Assembly (NCBI GenBank): GCA_002390485.1
Contig: DGPO01000043.1
Coordinates: 1-8,708 of the forward strand
Direction of reading: 5' to 3'
DNA length: 8,708 nt
From: Halieaceae bacterium UBA4438
GTDB taxonomy: Bacteria > Pseudomonadota > Gammaproteobacteria > Pseudomonadales > Halieaceae
Shown here piece by piece: positions 1 through 6,296 of the stretch (its first letter is position 1; the number at the start of each line of letters is the position of its first letter). The notes under the pieces were generated by a model that saw nothing but the letters and a program-made list of their open reading frames with translations, was not told the origin of the DNA and ran no database searches. The position numbers and the translations under genes are program-made.

Positions 1-2
1 CT

Positions 3-50
3 AAACAGCGGCTATCTGAATTCGCCAAGGCCCGCTACACTCACGGCTAA
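3..50 (+). CDS. C-terminal tail of an unidentified upstream gene (partial)
   Basis: Fifteen open codons run in from the window edge to a TAA at 48-50, giving the tail KQRLSEFAKARYTHG. The stop lies 27 nt before the apaH start, which would suit an upstream gene of the same operon. In many gammaproteobacteria rsmA and apaG precede apaH, but this tail does not resemble the ends of those proteins as I know them, so I name no family. A second frame is also open across the left edge (to about position 93), so the assignment of this frame is only suggestive. Confidence 0.3.
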   Translation, partial: KQRLSEFAKARYTHG

Positions 51-77
51 TCACGCCGAGACGCATACGAGAAATCC

Positions 78-893
78 ATGGCGACCTATGTAGTGGGAGA
101 CATACAAGGCTGTTTCAAGCCGTTTCAACAGCTGTTGAAGCGTGTCGATTTCAATCCCGATAAGGACGTTATCTGGAGCGTCGGCGACCTCATTAACCGC
201 GGCCCCGATAATCTCGAGACCCTGCGCTGGTTTTATGACCGACGCGACAACGTGGTCACCGTGCTGGGGAATCATGAACTGCACTTAATGGCCGTGTCAT
301 CTGGCGTTCGTAAGATCAATAAGTCTGATAATTTTGACGATATTCTCGATGCTCAGGACCGAGACAAGCTGATCGGCTGGCTACACCACCGGCCACTGAT
401 CCACTGTGAGCACAACGTGACCATGGTTCACGCCGGCATTCCGCCCATGTGGACAGTGGGTGACGCCGTCGACAGAGCCGAGGAAGTTGAGCGGGTACTG
501 CGCAGCGCTGCCTGCACCGAATTCTTTGGCGCCATGTACGGCAACGAACCCATCGTCTGGCGTGATGATCTCTCGGGAATGGCCCGCCTCAGGGTGATTA
601 CCAATTATTTAACACGAATGCGCTACTGCACCAAAAAGGGCAAGCTCGACCTCATTAATAAGGGCCCAACTCCCGTCACAAACGCCCTCAAAGGGAAAAA
701 AGTGGCGCCGTGGTTCACCTACAGCGAGCGGCTCACCAAAAATGACACCATTATTTTCGGTCACTGGGCCTCGATTGACGGGATCACTGACTCAACCAAC
801 ACCATCGGACTGGATACCGGCTGCGTTTGGGGTAATGAAATGACATTTTTGGAATTAGAAACCCGTCGCTTGTACCGATGTCGATGCTCATGA
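78..893 (+). CDS. apaH: ApaH, symmetrical bis(5'-nucleosyl)-tetraphosphatase (Ap4A hydrolase)
   Basis: Cytosolic metallophosphoesterase that splits Ap4A symmetrically into two ADP, removing alarmone-like dinucleotides and the NpnN caps of RNA. The 271-aa product is full length for the family (E. coli 280 aa). The calcineurin-type metal and phosphate motifs are in order: GD at 7-8 (GDIQGC), GDLINRGP at 36-43, GNHE at 64-67, HAGI with H118, FGHW with H229, and a closing LDTG around D246. The first motif has Gln where E. coli has His, as I recall from Pseudomonas proteins; GNHE replaces E. coli GNHD, a conservative change common in the wider phosphatase superfamily. The ATG at 78 aligns with the E. 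coli start, although only a weak GAG precedes it. Its stop overlaps the cca start, so the two genes are probably cotranscribed and translationally coupled. Identity is secure. Confidence 0.96.
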   Translation: MATYVVGDIQGCFKPFQQLLKRVDFNPDKDVIWSVGDLINRGPDNLETLRWFYDRRDNVVTVLGNHELHLMAVSSGVRKINKSDNFDDILDAQDRDKLIGWLHHRPLIHCEHNVTMVHAGIPPMWTVGDAVDRAEEVERVLRSAACTEFFGAMYGNEPIVWRDDLSGMARLRVITNYLTRMRYCTKKGKLDLINKGPTPVTNALKGKKVAPWFTYSERLTKNDTIIFGHWASIDGITDSTNTIGLDTGCVWGNEMTFLELETRRLYRCRCS

Positions 894-2002
894 GTGATTT
901 ATCGCTCGGCCCGGGCACTCAAATCTACCGCGTGGGTGGCGCGGTCAGGGACACGCTACTGAGCCAACCCTTTCATGAGACGGACTGGGTCGTTGTGGGC
1001 TCCACAGCTGGCGCCCTCAAAGAGGCCGGATTTAAACAGGTGGGCAGCGACTTCCCGGTATTTCTGCACCCAGTCACACGTGAGGAGTACGCGCTTGCGC
1101 GCACAGAGCGCAAATCGGGCCCGGGTTACCATGGATTCACGGTCTTTGCAGATCCCAATGTGACCCTTGAAGAGGACCTGCAGCGACGAGACCTGACCAT
1201 CAATGCCATGGCAATGGATGCGAGCGGCAGGCTGATAGACCCCTATGGAGGGCAGCGTGATCTCGATGAAAAAGTACTGCGCCATGTCTCTGATAGTTTT
1301 TCAGAAGATCCCTTGCGTGTGCTTCGCGTCTGTCGATTTGCGGCGCGCTATGAGCACTTAGGCTTCTCGGTCGCCACCGAGACCTTCGAATTGATGCGTG
1401 CGATTGTTGCCGACGGGGGATTGCAGGAGCTGGCGGCAAACCGCATATGGCGCGAAACAGAGCGCGCGCTTGAAGAACAAACGCCTGAGCGATATTTTGC
1501 CCTGCTGTCAGCGCTGGGTGGAGATCAGACCCTCTTTGGCTGTCAGTTTTTCGAGACAGCACTGACAGCACTTCATCGCGTCGCCGCAAAACACGGGGAC
1601 GCGCTCTGTCGTTGGGCTGGGCTGATCGCCATTGCCACGGCACCCAACAAAACACTGGCACTACCGGTTGCGACAATTCCAAAACGCTTTCAGAAAGTGG
1701 CGCAGCAAGTGCACTGTTACCTCGCGCAACCCCCACAAGACGCACACCAGGCGCTGCAAATGCTCGAGGGGTTGGATGCGTTTCGACAGGGGTCTTACTT
1801 CCAAACAGTTTTAGAAGTCCTCCACTGCATTGACCCGCTTTTCAGCACACGAACTGTCGCACGAATGACACAAGCGCAAGCCCAGGCAATGGCGGTTAGG
1901 GGTTCGACCTTTGCATCGCGTGGCGTAAAAGGCCCGGAGATTAAAGACGCTGTCTCAAAAGCCCGGATCGCGGCGATCGAACCCCTTTTTAACACCGACT
2001 AA
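890..2002 (+). CDS. cca: CCA-adding tRNA nucleotidyltransferase lacking the HD domain
   Basis: Adds or repairs the 3'-terminal CCA of tRNAs from CTP and ATP without a template. The N-terminal half is a clear class II nucleotidyltransferase: GGAVRD 16-21, the metal site around 30-32, LARTERKSG near 69-77, RRDLTIN 99-105 (ribose recognition), EDPLRVLR 139-146 (base recognition) and RIWRE 185-189. The C-terminal arm ends in a stretch like the E. coli FKGVEI...RIAA tail. Two oddities: the usual DxD metal pair reads ExD (E30, D32), and the protein is 370 aa against about 412 for E. coli, because the HD phosphohydrolase region (HDLGKG and its flanking histidines) is missing. ATGs at 878, 884 and 890 are all in frame. 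I prefer 890 because it forms an ATGA overlap with the apaH stop and gives the shorter leader before GGAVRD; none has a good ribosome-binding site. It converges with folB. Confidence 0.93.
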   Translation: MSDLSLGPGTQIYRVGGAVRDTLLSQPFHETDWVVVGSTAGALKEAGFKQVGSDFPVFLHPVTREEYALARTERKSGPGYHGFTVFADPNVTLEEDLQRRDLTINAMAMDASGRLIDPYGGQRDLDEKVLRHVSDSFSEDPLRVLRVCRFAARYEHLGFSVATETFELMRAIVADGGLQELAANRIWRETERALEEQTPERYFALLSALGGDQTLFGCQFFETALTALHRVAAKHGDALCRWAGLIAIATAPNKTLALPVATIPKRFQKVAQQVHCYLAQPPQDAHQALQMLEGLDAFRQGSYFQTVLEVLHCIDPLFSTRTVARMTQAQAQAMAVRGSTFASRGVKGPEIKDAVSKARIAAIEPLFNTD

Positions 2003-2036
2003 CACCGACTAACACCGATTAACACCGACTAACACC
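1990..2036. repeat. 10-bp tandem repeat (TAACACCGAC), about 4.7 copies, between convergent cca and folB
   Basis: Units begin at 1990, 2000, 2010 and 2020, followed by a partial unit TAACACC at 2030-2036. The only mismatch is T for C at 2019. Unit one encodes the last residues of Cca (Asn-Thr-Asp), and the TAA opening unit two is the cca stop. Because 10 is not a multiple of three, the TAAs at 2000, 2010 and 2020 fall in three different reading frames. The folB stop on the other strand (2038-2036) touches the end of the array. The unit has no internal dyad, so it cannot form an intrinsic terminator. The + strand is C-rich and G-poor here, which would be compatible with Rho loading, but that is inference. 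Confidence 0.9.
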
Positions 2037-2395
2037 TAACGATCGCGGCAAACGACCAGCGAGACACCCACCACTTTTGCGAGCGACACGGCACCCGGCT
2101 TGTCAATTTGAATACCCACCTGACTCACTGGCCACGACTCAAAAATATGATCAGCAATGGCTGCCGCCAGCGCCTCAAGGAGCTGAAAATCAGACTGCTC
2201 AACAAAGGTCATCACCTGCCCTGCCAGCGCCGCGTAATCCAGTGCATGCGTCAGATCGTCTGTGACTGCGGCCCTTGCAAAGTCAGCCGTGAGATCAAGA
2301 TTGATCTCCAAACGCTGCTTTATGGTCCGCTCCCAGTCGTAGCACCCGATGACCGCCTCAGGTTGTAGACCGTGAATCCGAACGACGCCATTCAT
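2036..2395 (-). CDS. folB: Dihydroneopterin aldolase
   Basis: Converts 7,8-dihydroneopterin to 6-hydroxymethyl-7,8-dihydropterin and glycolaldehyde in folate synthesis; family members form cytosolic octamers and usually also epimerise the substrate. The 119-aa product is full length (E. coli 122 aa). Visible signatures are IGCYDWERT near 16-24 with E22, the DYAAL segment at 53-57, LLEALA with E74, and the IDKPGAV block carrying catalytic K99. The ATG at 2395 is favoured because it forms an ATGA overlap with the tsaD stop and has GAGG seven bases upstream; an in-frame start at 2410 would lie inside tsaD and add five residues with no counterpart in the family. The gene lies directly behind tsaD, with no plsY between them. 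The TAG stop abuts the tandem repeat that separates it from cca. Confidence 0.93.
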   Translation of the reverse strand: MNGVVRIHGLQPEAVIGCYDWERTIKQRLEINLDLTADFARAAVTDDLTHALDYAALAGQVMTFVEQSDFQLLEALAAAIADHIFESWPVSQVGIQIDKPGAVSLAKVVGVSLVVCRDR

Positions 2396-3435
2396 ACGCC
2401 GACCTCGCAATCTGGGGGTGTCAATTCAGTGATCGGCCATCGCGCACGAACGCTAGGCAGATCAGGATCACGCTGCCCCTGAGATAAGCGCAGCGCGCCA
2501 GCGAAGGCGATCATGGCGCCATTATCGGTGCACAGGTGAGGCGCTGGATAAAGAACACGTGCACCCTCCTTGGTAAGCGCCTCCTCGAGACGAGCACGCA
2601 GTCGTCGATTGGCACTGACGCCACCGGCCATCACGAGCGTGTTGACTGACTCTTGCTTTAGGGCTCTTTTACACTTAATCACGAGCGTATCAACAACCGC
2701 TTCTTCAAAACATCGCGCCACATCCGCTCGACTTTGATCGCTCAGGTCATCCGCGGCGCGTAATTTTTTGATGCAGGTCCCCACGTGTGTTTTTAATCCC
2801 GAAAAACTAAAATCGAGTCCTGGGTGCTTCACCATAGGTCGTGGAAAGGAAAATCGCTCTGGATTGCCCAACTCTGCAAGTTGCGCAACCTGCGGCCCAC
2901 CCGGGTAAGGCAACCCCAAAAGTTTGGCTGTTTTATCAAACGCCTCTCCCGCCGCATCATCGAGCGACTCACCTAACAGCTGATAATCACCAAACGCATT
3001 GGCACGAATAAGCTGTGTGTGCCCGCCGGAGACAAGCAATGCGACAAACGGATATTCAGGCGGATCATCTGACATCAGTGGCGCCATCAGATGTCCCTCC
3101 ATGTGATGAATACCGAGCGCTGGAACGCCCAACCCTGCGGCTATTGAGCGCGCAATCGTTGCCCCGACAATCAGCGCTCCCAGCAAGCCGGGGCCCGAGG
3201 TGTAGGCAATAGCATCAATATCTGACTTTTGAAGCTGCGCGTCCGACAACACACGATCAATGAGCGGAAGCGTTTTACGAATGTGGTCACGTGAGGCCAA
3301 TTCAGGCACTACACCGCCGTATTCGGCGTGGACGGCTACCTGCGAATACAGCGCATCAGACACCAGCCCCACCTCGGTATCGTAAAGCGCGACCCCTGTC
3401 TCGTCGCAACTCGTTTCCAGACCTAATACACGCAA
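2392..3435 (-). CDS. tsaD: TsaD, tRNA N6-threonylcarbamoyladenosine (t6A37) transferase subunit
   Basis: Catalytic ASKHA-fold subunit that, with TsaB and TsaE (not in this window), transfers threonylcarbamoyl from TC-AMP made by TsaC onto A37 of ANN-decoding tRNAs. The 347-aa product matches E. coli TsaD nearly end to end: [12 protein letters not shown] at 2-13, [13 protein letters not shown] 39-51, the metal-binding HHMEGH with H111 and H115, VSGGHTQL 135-142, [18 protein letters not shown], and the C-terminal CTDNGAMIA metal/nucleotide motif. The TTG at 3435 is chosen because it starts exactly where E. coli begins (MRVLG), with GAGGG about 10 bases upstream. A GTG at 3471 with its own AAGG would add 12 residues (359 aa), and an ATT lies just before the TTG. 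The gene is divergent from rpsU and overlaps folB by 4 bases. I see no convincing promoter for it. Confidence 0.95.
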   Translation of the reverse strand: MRVLGLETSCDETGVALYDTEVGLVSDALYSQVAVHAEYGGVVPELASRDHIRKTLPLIDRVLSDAQLQKSDIDAIAYTSGPGLLGALIVGATIARSIAAGLGVPALGIHHMEGHLMAPLMSDDPPEYPFVALLVSGGHTQLIRANAFGDYQLLGESLDDAAGEAFDKTAKLLGLPYPGGPQVAQLAELGNPERFSFPRPMVKHPGLDFSFSGLKTHVGTCIKKLRAADDLSDQSRADVARCFEEAVVDTLVIKCKRALKQESVNTLVMAGGVSANRRLRARLEEALTKEGARVLYPAPHLCTDNGAMIAFAGALRLSQGQRDPDLPSVRARWPITELTPPDCEVGV

Positions 3436-3482
3436 AATACATCGACCCTCGAAAAATGCGGAACTTACCACGATGTTAGCCT

Positions 3483-3511
3483 TTGCAAAACGCTGTCCGG
3501 CTACCTATACT
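3483..3511 (+). promoter_or_regulatory. sigma70 promoter of the rpsU-yqeY-dnaG-rpoD operon
   Basis: A -35 element TTGCAA (3483-3488) and a -10 element TATACT (3506-3511) are separated by exactly 17 bp, each matching five or four of six consensus positions respectively or better. Transcription would begin near 3518, giving a leader of roughly 54 nt before the rpsU ATG at 3572. This fits the known major promoter position of the macromolecular synthesis operon, upstream of rpsU. The E. coli promoter region carries a LexA box; I see only one half-site here (CTGT at 3493-3496). Confidence 0.75.
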
Positions 3512-3528
3512 GCGCGCCGTGAAAATAA

Positions 3529-3550
3529 TTGCGGCAGAAATGTGTCGCGA
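3529..3550 (+). promoter_or_regulatory. Predicted hairpin in the rpsU 5' leader
   Basis: TTGCGGCA (3529-3536) can pair along all eight positions with TGTCGCGA (3543-3550), using two G-U pairs, around a 6-nt GAAATG loop. It would lie entirely within the predicted leader, ending about 10 nt before the AGGA ribosome-binding site at 3560-3563. No U-run follows, so it is not an intrinsic terminator. A role in mRNA stability or in translational control of S21 is inference only. Confidence 0.4.
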
Positions 3551-3571
3551 AGCAACAATAGGATAAGTTGA

Positions 3572-3787
3572 ATGCCCGCAGTAAAGATCAAAGAAAACGA
3601 GCCCTTTGACGTCGCACTTCGTCGTTTCAAGCGTTCATGCGAGAAAGCAGGTCTATTGGCCGAAGTCCGAAAGCGTGAGCACTACGAAAAGCCCACAACG
3701 GTTCGCAAGCGTGCAGCGGCAGCAGCGGTTAAGCGTCACCTCAAAAAGATGTCTCGAGAAAACCGTAAGCGTCAGCGTTTGTACTAA
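3572..3787 (+). CDS. rpsU: 30S ribosomal protein S21
   Basis: Small basic protein of the 30S platform, close to the 3' end of 16S rRNA and needed for efficient initiation. The 71-aa product is the same length as E. coli S21 and nearly the same in sequence, including the [20 protein letters not shown] block near residues 8-27 and a strongly basic C-terminal half ending in RQRLY. AGGA at 3560-3563, eight bases before the ATG, is a good ribosome-binding site. It is first in the rpsU-yqeY-dnaG-rpoD operon. Only 18 bases separate it from yqeY, leaving no room for the intrinsic terminator that follows rpsU in E. coli. Confidence 0.98.
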   Translation: MPAVKIKENEPFDVALRRFKRSCEKAGLLAEVRKREHYEKPTTVRKRAAAAAVKRHLKKMSRENRKRQRLY

Positions 3788-3805
3788 CCCCTCCTTGGTG
3801 GCGAG

Positions 3806-4264
3806 ATGTCCGAATCTGAGCGCTTAGTCGCACGCATCAAAGCCTCTATGAAAGAGGCCATGAAAGCACGAGCGAAAGAACGCCTCGCCACAATCCGGCT
3901 GATCCTGGCCGACTTTAAACGAGTTGAAGTTGACGAGCGCATCGAGATTGATGACGCCCGCGCACTGTTGATCCTCGACAAAATGGTCAAGCAGCGTCGT
4001 GACTCAGCAACACAGTTTCAGGATGCGGGGCGTGATGAACTCGCCGCGATTGAAGTCGCTGAAATTGCAATCATTCAAGAATTTTTACCGAAACAGTTGA
4101 GTGAGGATGAGATCATCGCCATGATCGATGATGCGCTCAGTGCAATAGAGGTCAAAGGCATGGCTGCCATGGGCGCCCTGATGGGAGCCATAAAGCCAAA
4201 ATTACAGGGCCGTGCCGATATGGGTGCCGTATCGAAGATCGTAAAGGCTAAACTCACGGCTTGA
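3806..4264 (+). CDS. yqeY: GatB/YqeY domain protein
   Basis: A 152-aa helical, charged protein of the YqeY family, which resembles the C-terminal tail domain of GatB, a subunit of the Asp/Glu-tRNA amidotransferase. Typical features are the N-terminal KEAMKARAKERLATIRLILA helix (about 16-35), the KQRRDSATQFQDAGRDELA segment, the EIAIIQEFLPKQLSEDEI stretch in the middle, and a closing MGALMGAIKPKLQGRADMG block. Length is normal for the stand-alone family. The exact function is unsettled; tRNA binding is suggested by the GatB relationship. It lies between rpsU and dnaG, 22 nt before the dnaG start, so it is very likely cotranscribed. The ribosome-binding site is weak (GGTGG shortly before the ATG), which suggests coupling to rpsU translation. 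Confidence 0.92.
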   Translation: MSESERLVARIKASMKEAMKARAKERLATIRLILADFKRVEVDERIEIDDARALLILDKMVKQRRDSATQFQDAGRDELAAIEVAEIAIIQEFLPKQLSEDEIIAMIDDALSAIEVKGMAAMGALMGAIKPKLQGRADMGAVSKIVKAKLTA

Positions 4265-4286
4265 GCACCGCCTTAGGTCGTCGAAT

Positions 4287-6152
4287 ATGGCCCGACTCCA
4301 ACAAGCGTTTATTGACCAAGTTCTTGACCGGACCGACATCGTCGATGTGGTCGACCGTCGCGTAAAGCTCAAAAAAGCCGGTAAAAATTATTCCGCTTGT
4401 TGCCCTTTTCACGAAGAAAAGACGCCGTCTTTTTCGGTAAACCCACAAAAGCAATTTTATTACTGCTTCGGCTGTGGCGCGGGCGGTAATGCCCTCGGGT
4501 TCATCATGGACTATGAGCGCATGGACTTTCGCGAAGCGATTGAAGTACTGGCGCAAGCCGCAGGTCTTGAAATGCCGCCAGAAGAAGCCGACAACGCCCC
4601 ACAAGTCGATCATCAAAAACCGTTATACGAGTCAATGGAGAAAGCCTCTCGTCTGTATGAGGCGATGTTGCGCCAACACGCGGATCGATCCACGGCGATT
4701 AACTACTTAAAACAGCGCGGCTTATCGGGTGAGATTGCTCGCGACTTTCGTATCGGTTTCGCCCCAGAGGGCTGGGACAATCTTAAGAGCACGTTGCAAT
4801 CAGAGGACGAAGTCCAGCACGCGATTTCGGCGGGCTTACTCATTCAGAACGACAAGGGTCGTCAGTACGATCGTTTTAGAGACCGTATTATTTTCCCTAT
4901 CGTGAACCAGCGGGGCAAGGTCATCGCCATGGGCGGTCGCGTCTTGGGTGACGGCAAACCCAAATACCTTAACTCGCCGGAGACTCCCTTATTCTCAAAA
5001 TCACACGAGCTGTACGGCCTGCACCACATTCGTAAATTCGCTAAAAATTTATCGCGCATCGTTGTTGTCGAGGGGTATATGGATGTCATTGCCCTTGCGC
5101 AGTTCGGTATCCATTATTCGGTCGCAACACTCGGGACGTCAGTGGGGAAGCCGCACCTTGAAATGCTGTTTCGCCGCGCCGATCAGGTGGTCTTTTGCTT
5201 TGACGGAGATGATGCAGGACGAAAAGCGGCATTTCGAGGTATGGAAGCTGCACTTCCCATGATGGAAGACGGTCGAGGCGTTAAATTTTTATTCTTACCA
5301 GAAGGCGAAGACCCGGACAGCGTGGTCAGGAGCAAAGGCGCGCAACACCTTGAACACCTCTTCAGCAACGCCGACCCACTTGAGACGTTTCTCTTCACTC
5401 AGATGTCCGAGGGAATCGATCTTGCAACCATGGACGGCAAAGCGCGCTTATCCAAACTGGTGGCGCCCTACATCAATCTTATTCCGGATGGCGTTTTCAA
5501 AACATTACTCTTTAAATCGCTGGCCGACCGGACTGACATGGACGTTGACAGCCTGCGTCGTCTCAGAGAAATACAGCGGGTCGAAGATCCCTCAGAGATC
5601 GCATCTGATCGCGATGGATTTGATGACCTCGCGCGTGATGCGCAAACGTTTGACGACCAAACTCAAGCGCAGCCGGGCAGGGAAGAACACCGAGAACGCG
5701 ACAACGCCAACATCGCGCTCGCCTCAACTGATGGCGCATTATTAAAAGCGCTTGGGCTTATTGTGCTTAAGCCATCGGCCGCTACGGTAATTACCGACGA
5801 AATGGTTCCTGAGGCGCAAAATCAAATATCCACCCTTTTGAATGATGTTGTGAGGCAAGTGCGCGAGACCCCTGACTTAAGTACCCCCGCGTTACTCGGT
5901 TATTGGATGGGCACTGATGAGGGAGAATTGCTCAGCGCTGCCGCTGCAAAAGAGGTTATGGACGATGAAGAGCATATCAACGAGCACGTGATCGCAATTT
6001 TAAATAAGGTTTCGAGAGATCGGCGCATCACTATTTTGCGTAAACGCGCTGAAAATCTTAACGCTGTGGCCTACACTGATTTGAGTCACGAGCAGAAGCG
6101 TGAGCTCATGACGCTAACGACTGAAATACGCCAACTCTCAGGACGACGTTAA
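4287..6152 (+). CDS. dnaG: DNA primase DnaG
   Basis: Synthesises RNA primers at the replication fork with the DnaB helicase. Domains in order: a CHC2 zinc-binding domain (C39, H42, C60, C63 within residues 1-100); the RNA polymerase core with its N-terminal subdomain (around PEGWDN, RFRDRIIFPI and GGRVLG) and a TOPRIM region holding E262 in VVVEGYMD and D306, D308 in FDGDDAG; then a C-terminal DnaB-interaction domain from about 480 to 621. The 621-aa protein is some 40 residues longer than E. coli DnaG (581). Most of the excess appears to be an acidic, Gln-rich linker at roughly 428-480, between core and helicase-binding domain. AGGT eight bases before the ATG supports the start. It is third in the macromolecular synthesis operon and is followed by a 144-nt gap with possible RNA-processing structures. 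Confidence 0.97.
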   Translation: MARLQQAFIDQVLDRTDIVDVVDRRVKLKKAGKNYSACCPFHEEKTPSFSVNPQKQFYYCFGCGAGGNALGFIMDYERMDFREAIEVLAQAAGLEMPPEEADNAPQVDHQKPLYESMEKASRLYEAMLRQHADRSTAINYLKQRGLSGEIARDFRIGFAPEGWDNLKSTLQSEDEVQHAISAGLLIQNDKGRQYDRFRDRIIFPIVNQRGKVIAMGGRVLGDGKPKYLNSPETPLFSKSHELYGLHHIRKFAKNLSRIVVVEGYMDVIALAQFGIHYSVATLGTSVGKPHLEMLFRRADQVVFCFDGDDAGRKAAFRGMEAALPMMEDGRGVKFLFLPEGEDPDSVVRSKGAQHLEHLFSNADPLETFLFTQMSEGIDLATMDGKARLSKLVAPYINLIPDGVFKTLLFKSLADRTDMDVDSLRRLREIQRVEDPSEIASDRDGFDDLARDAQTFDDQTQAQPGREEHRERDNANIALASTDGALLKALGLIVLKPSAATVITDEMVPEAQNQISTLLNDVVRQVRETPDLSTPALLGYWMGTDEGELLSAAAAKEVMDDEEHINEHVIAILNKVSRDRRITILRKRAENLNAVAYTDLSHEQKRELMTLTTEIRQLSGRR

Positions 6153-6170
6153 TGCGCGCATCGCTCAGAG

Positions 6171-6208
6171 TTTAGGAATACTGATAAAAATTAAATAAAA
6201 CGCCTAAA
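6171..6208 (+). other. Inverted repeat with AU-rich 26-nt loop in the dnaG-rpoD gap
   Basis: TTTAGG (6171-6176) is complementary to CCTAAA (6203-6208). The 26-nt loop between them is almost all A and T, with stretches such as GATAAAAATTAAATAAAA. It begins 19 nt after the dnaG stop. E. coli dnaG mRNA is known to be cut by RNase E in the dnaG-rpoD intergenic region, so an exposed AU-rich loop here is a candidate equivalent. The 6-bp stem is weak and could be chance. The same AT-rich block could instead act as an UP element for a downstream promoter. Confidence 0.3.
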
Positions 6209-6217
6209 GTCCAAGTT

Positions 6218-6252
6218 TTGACATGGCTAAATACACCCGCGGTCGCTATTAT
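6218..6252 (+). promoter_or_regulatory. Possible internal rpoD promoter elements
   Basis: A perfect -35 hexamer TTGACA lies at 6218-6223, and a good -10-like TATTAT at 6247-6252, but 23 bp apart, too far for a standard sigma70 pair. TATTAT can instead be paired at 17 bp with the poor -35 TGGCTA (6224-6229). E. coli rpoD is known to have internal promoters of its own, so one here is plausible, but the geometry is imperfect and the call is tentative. Confidence 0.3.
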
Positions 6253-6277
6253 TGCTTGCTCAATTTTTTTCGACCGC
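6239..6277 (+). other. Inverted repeat with U-rich 25-nt loop in the rpoD leader
   Basis: GCGGTCG (6239-6245) is the exact complement of CGACCGC (6271-6277). The 25-nt loop is pyrimidine-rich and ends in seven Ts (6264-6270). The stem closes 19 nt before the rpoD ATG. The U-run lies inside the loop rather than after the stem, so this is not an intrinsic terminator. A GC-rich stem displaying a single-stranded U-rich loop would suit a processing site for RNase E or an Hfq-binding site. That role is inference. Confidence 0.4.
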
Positions 6278-6296
6278 TTTCACACCGGACCGATGC

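Noticed and set aside
1200..1745. 181-codon open frame on the - strand inside cca
   Set aside because: It lies wholly antisense to a conserved gene, resembles no family, and its composition (runs of Arg/Ala/Ser/Pro) is what the complementary strand of a GC-rich gene gives.
1990..2036. CRISPR array or mobile-element end
   Set aside because: The 10-bp units are directly adjacent with no spacers and no inverted termini, so this is a simple tandem repeat.
3493..3508. LexA (SOS) box between the rpsU -35 and -10
   Set aside because: CTGT at 3493-3496 is a left half-site in the right place, since E. coli has a LexA box in this operon, but the right half expected 8 bases on reads CTAT, not ACAG.
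6264..6270. Seven-T run before rpoD as an intrinsic terminator
   Set aside because: Only a 4-bp ATTG/CAAT stem precedes it; the stronger stem encloses the T-run in its loop, so the terminator geometry is absent.
6252..6296. Upstream TTG start for rpoD
   Set aside because: It would add 15 residues ([15 protein letters not shown]) absent from known sigma70 proteins, and the ATG at 6297 matches the E. coli start region.
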